10,862 nt of DNA from an uncultured Planctomycetia bacterium. GTDB lineage: Bacteria > Planctomycetota > UBA1135 > GCA-002686595. A model generated the notes under the pieces. It ran no database searches and was not told where the DNA came from. It saw only the letters and a program-made list of their open reading frames with translations. Of the stretch, positions 1 through 6,963 are shown piece by piece. How positions within the stretch are numbered: position 1 is the stretch's first letter; every line of letters begins with the position of its first letter. The stretch spans positions 1 through 10,862 of the forward strand of contig CALFYL010000227.1 of the NCBI GenBank assembly GCA_937952135.1, in the 5' to 3' direction. Both the position numbers and the translations under genes were made by a program.

Positions 1-1286
1 TGAGCCAGATGGACGCGAGCGACTCGATCTCGCTGATCAAGTTCTCGAACGACGCGGCGCTGCTCCTGCCGATGACCTCGGCGCGCCACAAGGACCTGAT
101 CGAGTCGGCGATCCACCCCCTGCAACCCGACGGGAGCACGAACACCGAGGCCGGCTTGCGGATGGGCTACGAGCAAGCGCTCGCGGCGCTCACGCCCAAC
201 GCGCAGAACCGCGTCGTGCTGCTCACCGACGGCGTCGCGAACGTCGGCATCACCGACCCCAACTCGCTCGTGCAGATGGTCGAGCGCCAGCGCAAGGCCG
301 GCATCTACCTCAACACCGTCGGCGTCGGCATGAACAACGTGAACGACAACCTGCTCGAACAGCTCGCCAACAAGGGCGACGGCGTGTGCAACTACGTCGA
401 CGACGAGCAGGAGGTCCGCCGCGCGCTCGTCGACAACTTCACCGGCGCGTTCCAGGTGATCGCGCGCGACGTGAAGGTCCAGGTCGAATTCGATCCGGCG
501 CAGGTCGAGCGCTACCGACTGCTCGGCTACGAGAACCGCGCCATCGCGGATGTGGACTTCCGCAACGACAAAGTCGACGCGGGCGAGATCGGCGCCGGCC
601 ACCAGGTCGTCGCGCTGTACGAGCTCGTGCGCCGCAGCGCGACCGGCGACGGTCCGCTCGCGACGGTCCGCTTGCGCTGGAAGCCGCCGTTCCAAGCCGG
701 CGTGCCCGAGAACGAGCAAGGCGCCGCGACGGAAACGGCTCACGCGGTCCAAGCGCGCAGCGCTGCGGCGTCCTACGCGGCTACGAGCCCCGGCTACCGG
801 CGCGCGGTCCTCGTCGCGCAGTTCGCCGAGTTCCTGCGCCGCAGCGTGCACGCGCGCCGCGACTCGCTCGAGCGCTTGATCGACGAAGGCCGGAAGCTCT
901 CGAGCGAGCTGAAGGACAAGGAGTTCGACGAGTTCCTCGACATGGCGACGCGCAGCCGCGACCTGATCCAGGCCGAGCTTCGCCGCCGCGATTGGCTCGA
1001 CGACTGCGGGTACCTGTTGCGCCACCGCCACTACCTGCACGGGCAGATCGAGGAGCTGCGCCGGCGCTTCCCGGATCGGTTCGCCGATCCGCGCTACGCC
1101 GCGCAGATGAAAAAGGAGCTTCACGAGCTCGATGTGCGCCTCGAAGAGCTTCGCGCGCGGGTCGAAGCGGAGCGCGGGGCCGCCGACGGCGAGATGATCC
1201 AGCGCTTGGAGGCCGAGAACATCGAGCTCCAGCGCCGGCTGCTCGCGCTGCTCGACACGGCGCGCGCGCCGGTCGACGGAAAGTGA
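1..1286 (+). CDS. YfbK-like von Willebrand factor A (VWA) / DUF3520 protein, 5' partial
   Basis: This is the C-terminal 428 or so codons of a larger protein. The frame is open to the left edge (first full codon at 3), so the ATG at 9 is internal. What is seen: the second half of a VWA domain, with the MIDAS threonine in GSTNTEAGL (codon 138-140) and the MIDAS aspartate in VLLTDGVAN (codon 228-230). The first MIDAS motif (DxSxS) would lie upstream of the window. Next comes the DUF3520 region typical of E. coli YfbK, recognised by DVKVQVEFDPAQVERYRLLG, GYENR and DAGEIGAGHQVVALYE (about 470-630). From about 800 to 1270 the chain is charged and helical, predicted coiled coil, with many Glu/Arg/Leu heptads. 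Family members are usually lipoproteins or membrane-anchored metal-dependent adhesion/scaffold proteins of unknown role. Stop is TGA 1284-1286. Identity of the family is firm; function is not known. Confidence 0.9.
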   Translation, partial: SQMDASDSISLIKFSNDAALLLPMTSARHKDLIESAIHPLQPDGSTNTEAGLRMGYEQALAALTPNAQNRVVLLTDGVANVGITDPNSLVQMVERQRKAGIYLNTVGVGMNNVNDNLLEQLANKGDGVCNYVDDEQEVRRALVDNFTGAFQVIARDVKVQVEFDPAQVERYRLLGYENRAIADVDFRNDKVDAGEIGAGHQVVALYELVRRSATGDGPLATVRLRWKPPFQAGVPENEQGAATETAHAVQARSAAASYAATSPGYRRAVLVAQFAEFLRRSVHARRDSLERLIDEGRKLSSELKDKEFDEFLDMATRSRDLIQAELRRRDWLDDCGYLLRHRHYLHGQIEELRRRFPDRFADPRYAAQMKKELHELDVRLEELRARVEAERGAADGEMIQRLEAENIELQRRLLALLDTARAPVDGK

Positions 1287-1311
1287 GTGCGTCGGACGCG
1301 GCGGCCTGATT

Positions 1312-1349
1312 CGGCGGCGCGCCGGGCTTGATCGCGGCGCCCGCCGCCG
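1312..1349 (+). terminator. GC-rich hairpin between the VWA gene and the next gene
   Basis: The left arm 1312-1324 (CGGCGGC then GCGCCG) pairs with 1335-1340 (CGGCGC) and 1343-1349 (GCCGCCG). This gives 13 base pairs, all G-C, with a 2-base bulge (1341-1342) and a 10-base loop (1325-1334). No T run follows, so it does not fit a classic intrinsic terminator. It could be a processing or attenuation structure, or a leaky terminator that lowers expression of the downstream genes. The arms are read directly from the sequence; the role is inferred. Confidence 0.35.
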
Positions 1350-1364
1350 TCAGCCTGACTCGCT

Positions 1365-2174
1365 GTGACGACCGCCACCGCAGCGCGCAACGACGTTTGG
1401 ATCACGAGCACGGCCCTGGTCGCCGTGCTCGTGTTCGTCGGTGCGCTCTATGTGCGCGGTCTCGACGGCGAAGCGCCGGTCGCGGTCGCGGATCGGCCGC
1501 GCGAGCCCGAGGAACTCGCGGCGCCGATGCAGCTGCTCGGAGCGAGCGCGTACTTGCGCGCCGGCGAACTCACGCCGCGCATCCGCGAGTCGCTGCGCGA
1601 GGAGTGGCGCGATGTGCAGCGTTTCACTTCGCGCATCGCCGACTGTCCGACGACAGCCGACTGGGTCGCGTCTCCGGCCGGCCAGCGTTTCGAGCGCCTC
1701 GTCGGCGAGCTTCGCCGCGGCTCGCGCGAGGAAGCTCTCGCGGCGCTGCACCTCGTGTTCGAAGTGGCGCGCCGCACCGAGTGGGCGCCGGGGCTGCTCG
1801 CGCGCACGCAGCACGCGGACAAGCTCGCGGGGCTCTTCCAGGAGTGGTTGCGCGCGTGGGGGCCGCGCGCGGCCGAGGACACGCTGCTGAGCGAGCCCGC
1901 GGTCGCCGCGACCGTCGCGTATGGCGGCTTGATGCGCCGCGTGAGCCAGCCGCTGCCGCTCGGAGGCAACGACGAAGCGCTCGAGCGCGCGCGCGCGTTC
2001 CTCCTGTCGCTGCTGCAGGACGCGCACGGCCAACCCACGCGGCTCTCCGCGGCCGTTCGCGCGCGCCATCCGCTCGCGCTGGAGGCCTTCGCCGGCCGAC
2101 GGAACGTGCTCGAAGGCTTCGCCAGCGCCTTCGAGCAGGCGTACCCCGAGTTGAACGGGGAGTGCGCGCGATGA
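1365..2174 (+). CDS. Hypothetical protein with one N-terminal membrane helix
   Basis: 269 residues; I do not recognise the family. The GTG start at 1365 is chosen because an in-frame TGA lies at 1356-1358 and the next in-frame ATG (residue 54) would delete the only membrane helix. No clear Shine-Dalgarno sequence precedes it. Residues about 11-31 (WITSTALVAVLVFVGALYVR) form a hydrophobic helix, with no lipobox and no obvious cleavage site, so it is probably a membrane anchor. The rest is soluble, mostly helical and rich in Arg, Glu, Ala and Leu, with no motif I can name. The stop TGA overlaps the ATG of the next gene (ATGA), so the two are translationally coupled and the proteins may form a complex in the membrane. 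The open frame, codon bias matching its neighbours and the coupling make it a real gene; its role is unknown. Confidence 0.8.
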   Translation: MTTATAARNDVWITSTALVAVLVFVGALYVRGLDGEAPVAVADRPREPEELAAPMQLLGASAYLRAGELTPRIRESLREEWRDVQRFTSRIADCPTTADWVASPAGQRFERLVGELRRGSREEALAALHLVFEVARRTEWAPGLLARTQHADKLAGLFQEWLRAWGPRAAEDTLLSEPAVAATVAYGGLMRRVSQPLPLGGNDEALERARAFLLSLLQDAHGQPTRLSAAVRARHPLALEAFAGRRNVLEGFASAFEQAYPELNGECAR

Positions 2175-3109
2175 GCGTCGAGACCGAACGCCGCACCGCG
2201 CTCGCCGCGCGGCAGCTCGCGCTCAGCTGCGCGATGATCGCCTTCGGCGCGCTCTGCCTGAGCGTGCAGCGCGACGGCAACGGCGCCTGGGTCGGCACGG
2301 GCTACGCCTCGCTCAGCGTCGGCGTCGTGGTGGCGCTGCTTTCGCTCCTGCTCTCGCTGCGCGGTCACGTCGACGTTCCGCGCGACGGCCTGACCGCGCT
2401 TTCCGCGCTCAGCAACTTGCTCGGCCTCGCATTCTTGATCGCCGGCGTGCTCGCGCCCGGCGGGGGCTGGATGTTCTTCGAAGCGCTGCTGCTCGCCGCG
2501 CTGCTCTCGCGCGGGGCGGGCCGCGGCGAATCGCTCTCGCGCGGCGCGGTCGCGGTGCTCGCGGCGATGCTGCTCTTCCGGCTGTGGGTCACCTACCAAG
2601 GCAGCCAGCACCGCTGGCAGGTGATGACGGTCGACGTGCCGATCCTCTCGGCGCTGCCCTTCGAGTTCCTCGCGCCCGTGCAGTCCATCTCGCTCGGCGC
2701 CTTCACGCCGCACGAGCTCGGCTTTCCCCTCGCGGGGCTCGAGTTCGCGTCGACGCTCGCGGCATGGACGCTCGGCTTCGCGCTGCTCGTGCTCGGTCTG
2801 TTGTGGCGCGCGCGCGCGGCGACGGAGCACGAGAACGACCGCATCCACGACGCGATCTGGGAGCTGCAGCCGAACGTGGCGCGGCTCGTCGAGCGCATCC
2901 TCCCCGAGAGCGAGTGGCGCGAGCTCGGCCTGCAATCGCTGTCCGAACGCGCGTTGCGCAAGCGCATCGAAGCGCTGGTCGTCGAGCGCGTCGCCGCGCG
3001 CCGCGACTTCGAGCGCGCGGTGCGGGCCGCCAACCTGCTCGCGACGACGAACACCGGCGGCTACGGCGGCGAGATCCAACAGGCGCTGATCGAGGGCGAA
3101 GGCGAATGA
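2171..3109 (+). CDS. Hypothetical multi-pass integral membrane protein
   Basis: 312 residues, family not recognised. The ATG at 2171 overlaps the preceding stop by 4 bases and has a good ribosome site, GGGGAG at 2157-2162, 8 bases upstream; the longer open frame upstream of it is a shadow of the preceding gene. About six hydrophobic segments are visible: residues 18-33, 43-63, 74-95, 100-113, 125-141 and 185-212. Between the last two lies a polar loop (about 143-182) containing the run FEFLAPVQSISLG. After the last helix comes a charged, probably cytoplasmic helical tail of 100 residues (HENDRIHDAIWELQ, then SERALRKRIEALVVERVAARR). The tail ends in a glycine-rich stretch (TNTGGYGGE). It is coupled to genes on both sides, so it probably acts with the anchored protein before it. 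No transporter or enzyme signature is seen, so I give no function. Confidence 0.85.
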   Translation: MSVETERRTALAARQLALSCAMIAFGALCLSVQRDGNGAWVGTGYASLSVGVVVALLSLLLSLRGHVDVPRDGLTALSALSNLLGLAFLIAGVLAPGGGWMFFEALLLAALLSRGAGRGESLSRGAVAVLAAMLLFRLWVTYQGSQHRWQVMTVDVPILSALPFEFLAPVQSISLGAFTPHELGFPLAGLEFASTLAAWTLGFALLVLGLLWRARAATEHENDRIHDAIWELQPNVARLVERILPESEWRELGLQSLSERALRKRIEALVVERVAARRDFERAVRAANLLATTNTGGYGGEIQQALIEGEGE

Positions 3110-3486
3110 ATGCAAGCAAGTGGATCGCGGTCGGAGCGCTCGCGGGCGCGTTGACGGTCGTGTTCGGCGCGTTCGGCGCCCACGCGTTGAAGGAGCGACT
3201 CGACGCCGAGCAACTCGCGTGGTGGGCGACCGCGGTGCAGTACCAGGCCTACCACTCGATCGCGCTCGTGCTTTTCGGCCTGTTCCGCGAGCGCCGGCCA
3301 GGCGGCGGCGCGGCCGGGTGGTGCTTCCTCGCGGGCGTTCTGATCTTCAGCGGCACGCTCTACGCGATGGCGCTCGGCGGCCCGCGCTGGTTGGGCGCCG
3401 TCACGCCGCTCGGCGGGACGGCTTGGATCGTCGGCTGGGTCGTTTTCGCGCTTGCGGGGCTTCGCGGGCGCGAGTCCGTCGGCTAG
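3106..3486 (+). CDS. DUF423 family small membrane protein (YgdD-like)
   Basis: 126 residues, the usual length for DUF423. The ATG at 3106 overlaps the previous TGA (ATGA), and GAGGG at 3092-3096 sits 9 bases upstream as ribosome site; the ATG at 3110 is out of frame. Family marks seen: GAFGAHALKERL near residue 20, VQYQAYHSIAL near residue 45, FSGTLYAMALGG near residue 85, and TPLGGTAWIVGW near residue 105. Four membrane helices fit the hydrophobic stretches (about 4-22, 45-60, 71-88 and 101-119). DUF423 proteins are widespread inner-membrane proteins whose biochemical role is not established. Its place as the last member of a coupled three-gene run is probably for co-expression. Family assignment is firm, function unknown. 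Confidence 0.93.
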   Translation: MNASKWIAVGALAGALTVVFGAFGAHALKERLDAEQLAWWATAVQYQAYHSIALVLFGLFRERRPGGGAAGWCFLAGVLIFSGTLYAMALGGPRWLGAVTPLGGTAWIVGWVVFALAGLRGRESVG

Positions 3487-3527
3487 CGGCGCGCATCGGG
3501 CCCGCACGGCCCGCCCGCAGCGCGCCG
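3487..3527 (+). terminator. Nested inverted repeats just after the DUF423 stop codon
   Basis: An outer perfect 8-bp repeat, CGGCGCGC (3487-3494) with GCGCGCCG (3520-3527), encloses an inner 6-bp hairpin, CGGGCC (3497-3502) with GGCCCG (3508-3513) and a 5-base loop. It starts one base after the stop codon. There is no T run. Its position at the end of a gene cluster suggests transcription termination or 3'-end protection; this is an inference, and GC-rich DNA makes such pairings fairly common. Confidence 0.4.
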
Positions 3528-3549
3528 ACGCGCGGTTGCCCGCCCGCAT

Positions 3550-3583
3550 CCTCCCACGGATGTCGAAACGGTTACCGTGGAGG
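3550..3583 (+). promoter_or_regulatory. Imperfect inverted repeat upstream of the kinase gene
   Basis: The left arm CCTCCCACGG (3550-3559) pairs with CCGTGGAGG (3575-3583) over 9 base pairs, with one extra C in the left arm and a 15-base loop. The loop (ATGTCGAAACGGTTA) is markedly less GC-rich than its surroundings. It lies 35 bases before the chosen ATG. It could be an operator for the kinase promoter or an mRNA leader hairpin. I see no convincing -35/-10 pair here. The right arm covers the alternative GTG at 3577, which argues mildly against that start. Confidence 0.3.
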
Positions 3584-3618
3584 CAGCGCGAGCCCCCCGC
3601 GTGCCCCCCTCGCAGCGC

Positions 3619-6600
3619 ATGGACGATCCGCTCAAGACCCTGCTCAACCGGCCCTCACCGGGTCCGGCCGACCCCGCAGAGCCCGCCGACTCCGCACCGA
3701 CCGACGGCATGCGCCAGGTGGGCCACTACCAACTGCTCAAGGAGCTGGGTCGCGGCGCGCAGGGAGTCGTCTACCTCGCCGAGGACGTGAAGCTGCGCCG
3801 CAAGGTCGCGCTGAAGATGCTCGCCGGCGTCGACACCGACTCGCACAACGTGCGCGAGCGCTTCCAGCGCGAAGCCGAACTCACGAGCAAGTTCGCGCAT
3901 CCGGGCATCTGCGGCGTGCACGAAGTCGGCGCGGTCGACGGCGTCCCGTACATCGCCATGCAGTTCGTGCAGGGCGTCACCCTCGCGGAGATCCTCGAGC
4001 GCGCAAAGAGCGGCGGCGACGGCGCAGCGCTCGGAGAGGGAACCGTTTCCGACAGTCTCGCGATCCTGCACGCCTCGGCGAGTAAGGGGCAGCAGCTCCA
4101 CGACTTGATCAAGCTGCTGGAGCGCGCCGCGCGGGCGCTGCACGTCGCGCACGAAGCGGGGCTCGTCCACCGCGACGTCAAGCCGGGCAACATCATGGTC
4201 ACGCCCGAGGGCCATCCGGTGCTGCTCGACTTCGGCATCGCGCGCGACCTGCATGCGGACGGGGCGGCCCTCACGCAGTCGGGCCAGATCATCGGCACGC
4301 CCGCGTACCTCGCGCCCGAGCAGATCGTCGCTTCGCGCGGCTCGGTCGACCGCCGCACCGACGTGTACGCGCTCGGCGTCATCCTGTTCGAGTGCCTGAC
4401 CCTGCGCCGGCCGCACCACGCGACGAGTTGGGACCAGCTCTTCAACCAGATCCTGCACGGGGACGCGCCCTCGCCGCGGCGCATCAACCCGCGCATTCCG
4501 CAGGATCTGTGCACCGTGATCGAGGTCGCGATGGAGCGCGACCAGACGCGGCGCTACCCGACGGCGGAAGCGCTCGCCGACGACCTGCGGCGCGTGCGCG
4601 CCTTCGAGCCGATCCGCGCCAAAGCGGCGAGCCCGTTGGCGCGGGGAGTGAAGTGGGCGCGCCGCAATCCGGGCAAGGCGACGGCGGCGGGCGCCGCGGC
4701 GCTGTTCGCCGTCTCGGCGGCGGGGATGTTCGTGTTCCAGTCGATCGACCGCAGCCGCGCGGTGCGCGACAACCTGCGGCGCGCGGAGGAGCTGCTCGTG
4801 GCCGGCGCGTTCACCGAGGCGTTGGAGGCCGCGGCGGCGGCGCGCGAGCGGGCGCCGCGTTCGCCGGAGGCGCTCGAACTGCGCACGCGCATCGAACGCG
4901 CCCAGGAAGCCGAGCAAGTCGAGTCGCGCAAACGCGCCGACTTCGCGCGCGCGGCCGAGGCGCGCGCCGAAGCGCTCGAGCTGCGCGACCGGCACGCCGC
5001 GGGCGCGGCGCGAGTCGGCGTGCTGTCGCAGGATCTGCTGCGCGAACGCTCCGCGGTCTTGTCGCGCCCCGCGTCGGCCTCGGAGCGCGAGGATTTCGCG
5101 CGCCGCGAACGGGAGCTCGCGTTGCTCCAGATCGAGAACGAGCAACTCGTGGTGGCGTACAACGAGGCCTTGCAGCGCGCGGCGCGCCGCGAAGCGGTGT
5201 GGGGCGAGGTGAGCGACGAAACCGAGGCCGCGCTCGCCGAGCACTTCATGGTGCGTTGGCGGCTAGCGCGCGAGGCGGGCGACGAGGCGCGCGCGGCGGC
5301 GATGCGCGCCGGGGTCGAATTGCACGACCGTTCCAGGGCGCACGAACGCGAGTTGCTCGGCCGCGGCACGCTTGCGATCGCGGTTGCGCCAGCCGACGCC
5401 GAGCTCTTCCTCTTTCGCTACGAAGACCTCTCGAACCTCTCGACCCAACCGTCGATCCCGCGGCTCGTTCCTGTTCCGACGCGGGGCGTCGGGCGCGCGA
5501 GTGGCGCGTGGAGCGAAGCGCTTGCCTTCGGAGACACATGCCTCGTCGTGCTCGAGGTGGCCGACGAATCCGCCGCGGCGCGCGCGGGAATTCGAGCCGG
5601 CGATCTCGTCACTCGAATCCACGGACAGCCCTGCGGCGGAGGGTTGTTCGCGGTCGACCGCGAGCTCGGCGGACCGCTCGCGAGCGCCGGGGCGCCGCCG
5701 GTGGCGCGCCTTGCGAAGCTCGGCGACACGTCGCTCGACGGCGGCCTCGACTACCTCTCCCGCGAGCTCGTCGCGGCCGCCGACCGGCCGCGTTTGGTTC
5801 TGTTTGGCCGCGAGGAACCGATCGAATGCGGCGCATCGGACCTGCGCGTGTTCTCCGCCGCGGAGGCTGTCGCGGCCGCGCATGCGGCGCCGCTCGTGCT
5901 CGAGGTTCTGCGCTCGGGTGAGCCGGTCACGCTGCGCGTCGAAGCCGGGGAAGCCAGCGGCTTGACGTGCGAAACCACGGCCTACCCGTTGGTGCTCGGC
6001 GAAGCGAACCGTGTCGAAGCGGCGGCCGCGCTCACCGTCGACCCCGGCGCCTACCTGATCGTCGGCCGCGCCCCCGGCCGTCTGCTCCAGCGCTTCCACG
6101 TCGCCGTCGAACGCCTCGCCGACGCGAGCGCCGACTTCGAGCTCCCACCGAGCGACGCCGCGCCCGCGGGTTTCGTGCTCGTCCCCGGCGGTCCCTTCGT
6201 CGCCGGCGGCGACGCACAGGCCTTCCAGCCGCGGATGGCCGAACGCGTCGAAGTGCCGGACTTCTTCATCGCGCGCAAGGAACTCACGAACCGCGAGTGG
6301 TACGAGTTCGTGAACGCCCCGGAAACGCTCGAGCAGCTCCGCTACGCGCGCGCGGGCGCCTACTTGCCGCGCGACGATCGCATCCTCGCGCGCCCGCTCG
6401 CCGAAGGCGCGGGCTTCACCTGGGACGTGTTCAAGCACACCACCGCCGAGTCGCCGGTGATGGGTTTGTCGTGGACGGACGTGCGCGACTACCTCGAGTG
6501 GCGCAACGCGCGCGCGGAAGCGGCGGGCGAGGCGTGGCGTTACGACCTGCCCAGCGAACACGAATGGGAGAAGGCCGCGCGCGGCGTCGACGGGCGTGTG

Positions 6601-6912
6601 TTCCCGTGGGGCCAGCGCTTCGATCCCGCGCTCGCGATCTGCATGGTGCGCAGCTCCGAGTACTTGCTCGACGCGCCCGGCGGATCCGAGCCGCGCGACG
6701 AATCGCCCTACGGCGTGCTCGACCTGGCGGGCTCGCGCGAAGAGTGGCTTCGGGAGACGGTCCCCGGAAGCGAACCGCCGCGCTACTTCAAGCGCGGCGG
6801 CCGTTGGAACTCCTACGTCGAGAGCGTGTTCCGGTGCGCGAGCCGCGGCGAAGCCAGTCAGGACTTCGCCGCGTCGGGTCAGGGCCTGCGCCTCGTGCTG
6901 CGCCGGCCCTGA
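3619..6912 (+). CDS. Membrane-anchored Ser/Thr protein kinase with PDZ-like, PEGA-like and FGE/sulfatase-modifying-factor-like regions
   Basis: About 1,097 residues. I prefer the ATG at 3619 because the extra 14 codons from the GTG at 3577 include codons rare in this DNA and overlap an inverted repeat; neither start has a good ribosome site. Numbering from 3619, the PknB-type kinase is complete: glycine loop GRGAQGVVY, Lys66 in VALK, HRDVKPGN with Asp186, DFG with Asp204, APE with Glu234, then RTDVYALG. The motif WARRNPGK precedes a membrane helix (about 355-378), so the kinase is cytoplasmic and the rest probably extracytoplasmic. Next come a long charged coiled-coil stretch (about 380-590) and a PEGA-like strand region. 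A PDZ-like module follows, with halves at about 640-675 (ESAAARAGIRAGDLVTRIHG) and 715-775 (VLEVLRSGEPVTLRVE). An FGE-like domain closes the chain (about 852-1097: FVLVPGGPF, LPSEHEWEKAARG, FKRGGRW). The FGE catalytic cysteine pair is absent, so a binding rather than oxidising role is likely. Substrates and signal are unknown. Confidence 0.92.
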   Translation: MDDPLKTLLNRPSPGPADPAEPADSAPTDGMRQVGHYQLLKELGRGAQGVVYLAEDVKLRRKVALKMLAGVDTDSHNVRERFQREAELTSKFAHPGICGVHEVGAVDGVPYIAMQFVQGVTLAEILERAKSGGDGAALGEGTVSDSLAILHASASKGQQLHDLIKLLERAARALHVAHEAGLVHRDVKPGNIMVTPEGHPVLLDFGIARDLHADGAALTQSGQIIGTPAYLAPEQIVASRGSVDRRTDVYALGVILFECLTLRRPHHATSWDQLFNQILHGDAPSPRRINPRIPQDLCTVIEVAMERDQTRRYPTAEALADDLRRVRAFEPIRAKAASPLARGVKWARRNPGKATAAGAAALFAVSAAGMFVFQSIDRSRAVRDNLRRAEELLVAGAFTEALEAAAAARERAPRSPEALELRTRIERAQEAEQVESRKRADFARAAEARAEALELRDRHAAGAARVGVLSQDLLRERSAVLSRPASASEREDFARRERELALLQIENEQLVVAYNEALQRAARREAVWGEVSDETEAALAEHFMVRWRLAREAGDEARAAAMRAGVELHDRSRAHERELLGRGTLAIAVAPADAELFLFRYEDLSNLSTQPSIPRLVPVPTRGVGRASGAWSEALAFGDTCLVVLEVADESAAARAGIRAGDLVTRIHGQPCGGGLFAVDRELGGPLASAGAPPVARLAKLGDTSLDGGLDYLSRELVAAADRPRLVLFGREEPIECGASDLRVFSAAEAVAAAHAAPLVLEVLRSGEPVTLRVEAGEASGLTCETTAYPLVLGEANRVEAAAALTVDPGAYLIVGRAPGRLLQRFHVAVERLADASADFELPPSDAAPAGFVLVPGGPFVAGGDAQAFQPRMAERVEVPDFFIARKELTNREWYEFVNAPETLEQLRYARAGAYLPRDDRILARPLAEGAGFTWDVFKHTTAESPVMGLSWTDVRDYLEWRNARAEAAGEAWRYDLPSEHEWEKAARGVDGRVFPWGQRFDPALAICMVRSSEYLLDAPGGSEPRDESPYGVLDLAGSREEWLRETVPGSEPPRYFKRGGRWNSYVESVFRCASRGEASQDFAASGQGLRLVLRRP

Positions 6913-6934
6913 AGGAAGGTCTCGACCGAAGCGC

Positions 6935-6952
6935 CGCGGCCGCAGGGCCGCG
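6935..6952. terminator. Perfect hairpin between convergent genes, candidate bidirectional terminator
   Basis: CGCGGCC (6935-6941) pairs perfectly with GGCCGCG (6946-6952) around the 4-base loop GCAG. It sits in the 51-base gap between the kinase stop (6910-6912) and the stop of the minus-strand secreted protein (6964-6966), the expected place for a shared terminator. Neither side has a T run, so termination may be weak or depend on Rho. Confidence 0.5.
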
Positions 6953-6963
6953 AAGTCGCGCTC

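Noticed and set aside
1328..2170. In-frame upstream extension of the multi-pass membrane protein
   Set aside because: Arg/Ala-rich shadow of the preceding gene. The ATG at 2171 has a ribosome site and a 4-base overlap.
1448..3115. 555-residue minus-strand open frame across the two unrecognised membrane protein genes
   Set aside because: Repetitive Arg/Glu/His/Ala composition without membrane helices or motifs. The plus-strand frames have membrane helices, ribosome sites and ATGA overlaps.
3655..5244. 529-residue open frame on the minus strand inside the kinase gene
   Set aside because: It is a product of GC-rich codon bias on the opposite strand. Its translation is low-complexity Arg/Ala/His/Glu-rich with no motif, while the plus-strand frame holds a complete kinase.
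4780..5330. TPR repeats in the kinase after the membrane helix
   Set aside because: One stretch (AEELLVAGAFTEALEAAAAARERAP, cited only in part) resembles a single TPR, but the rest is a charged coiled coil with no further repeat.
5263..6561. 432-residue minus-strand open frame under the PDZ-like and FGE-like part of the kinase
   Set aside because: Shadow frame: composition is dominated by Arg, Ala, Glu and Val, and the opposite frame has recognisable domains throughout.
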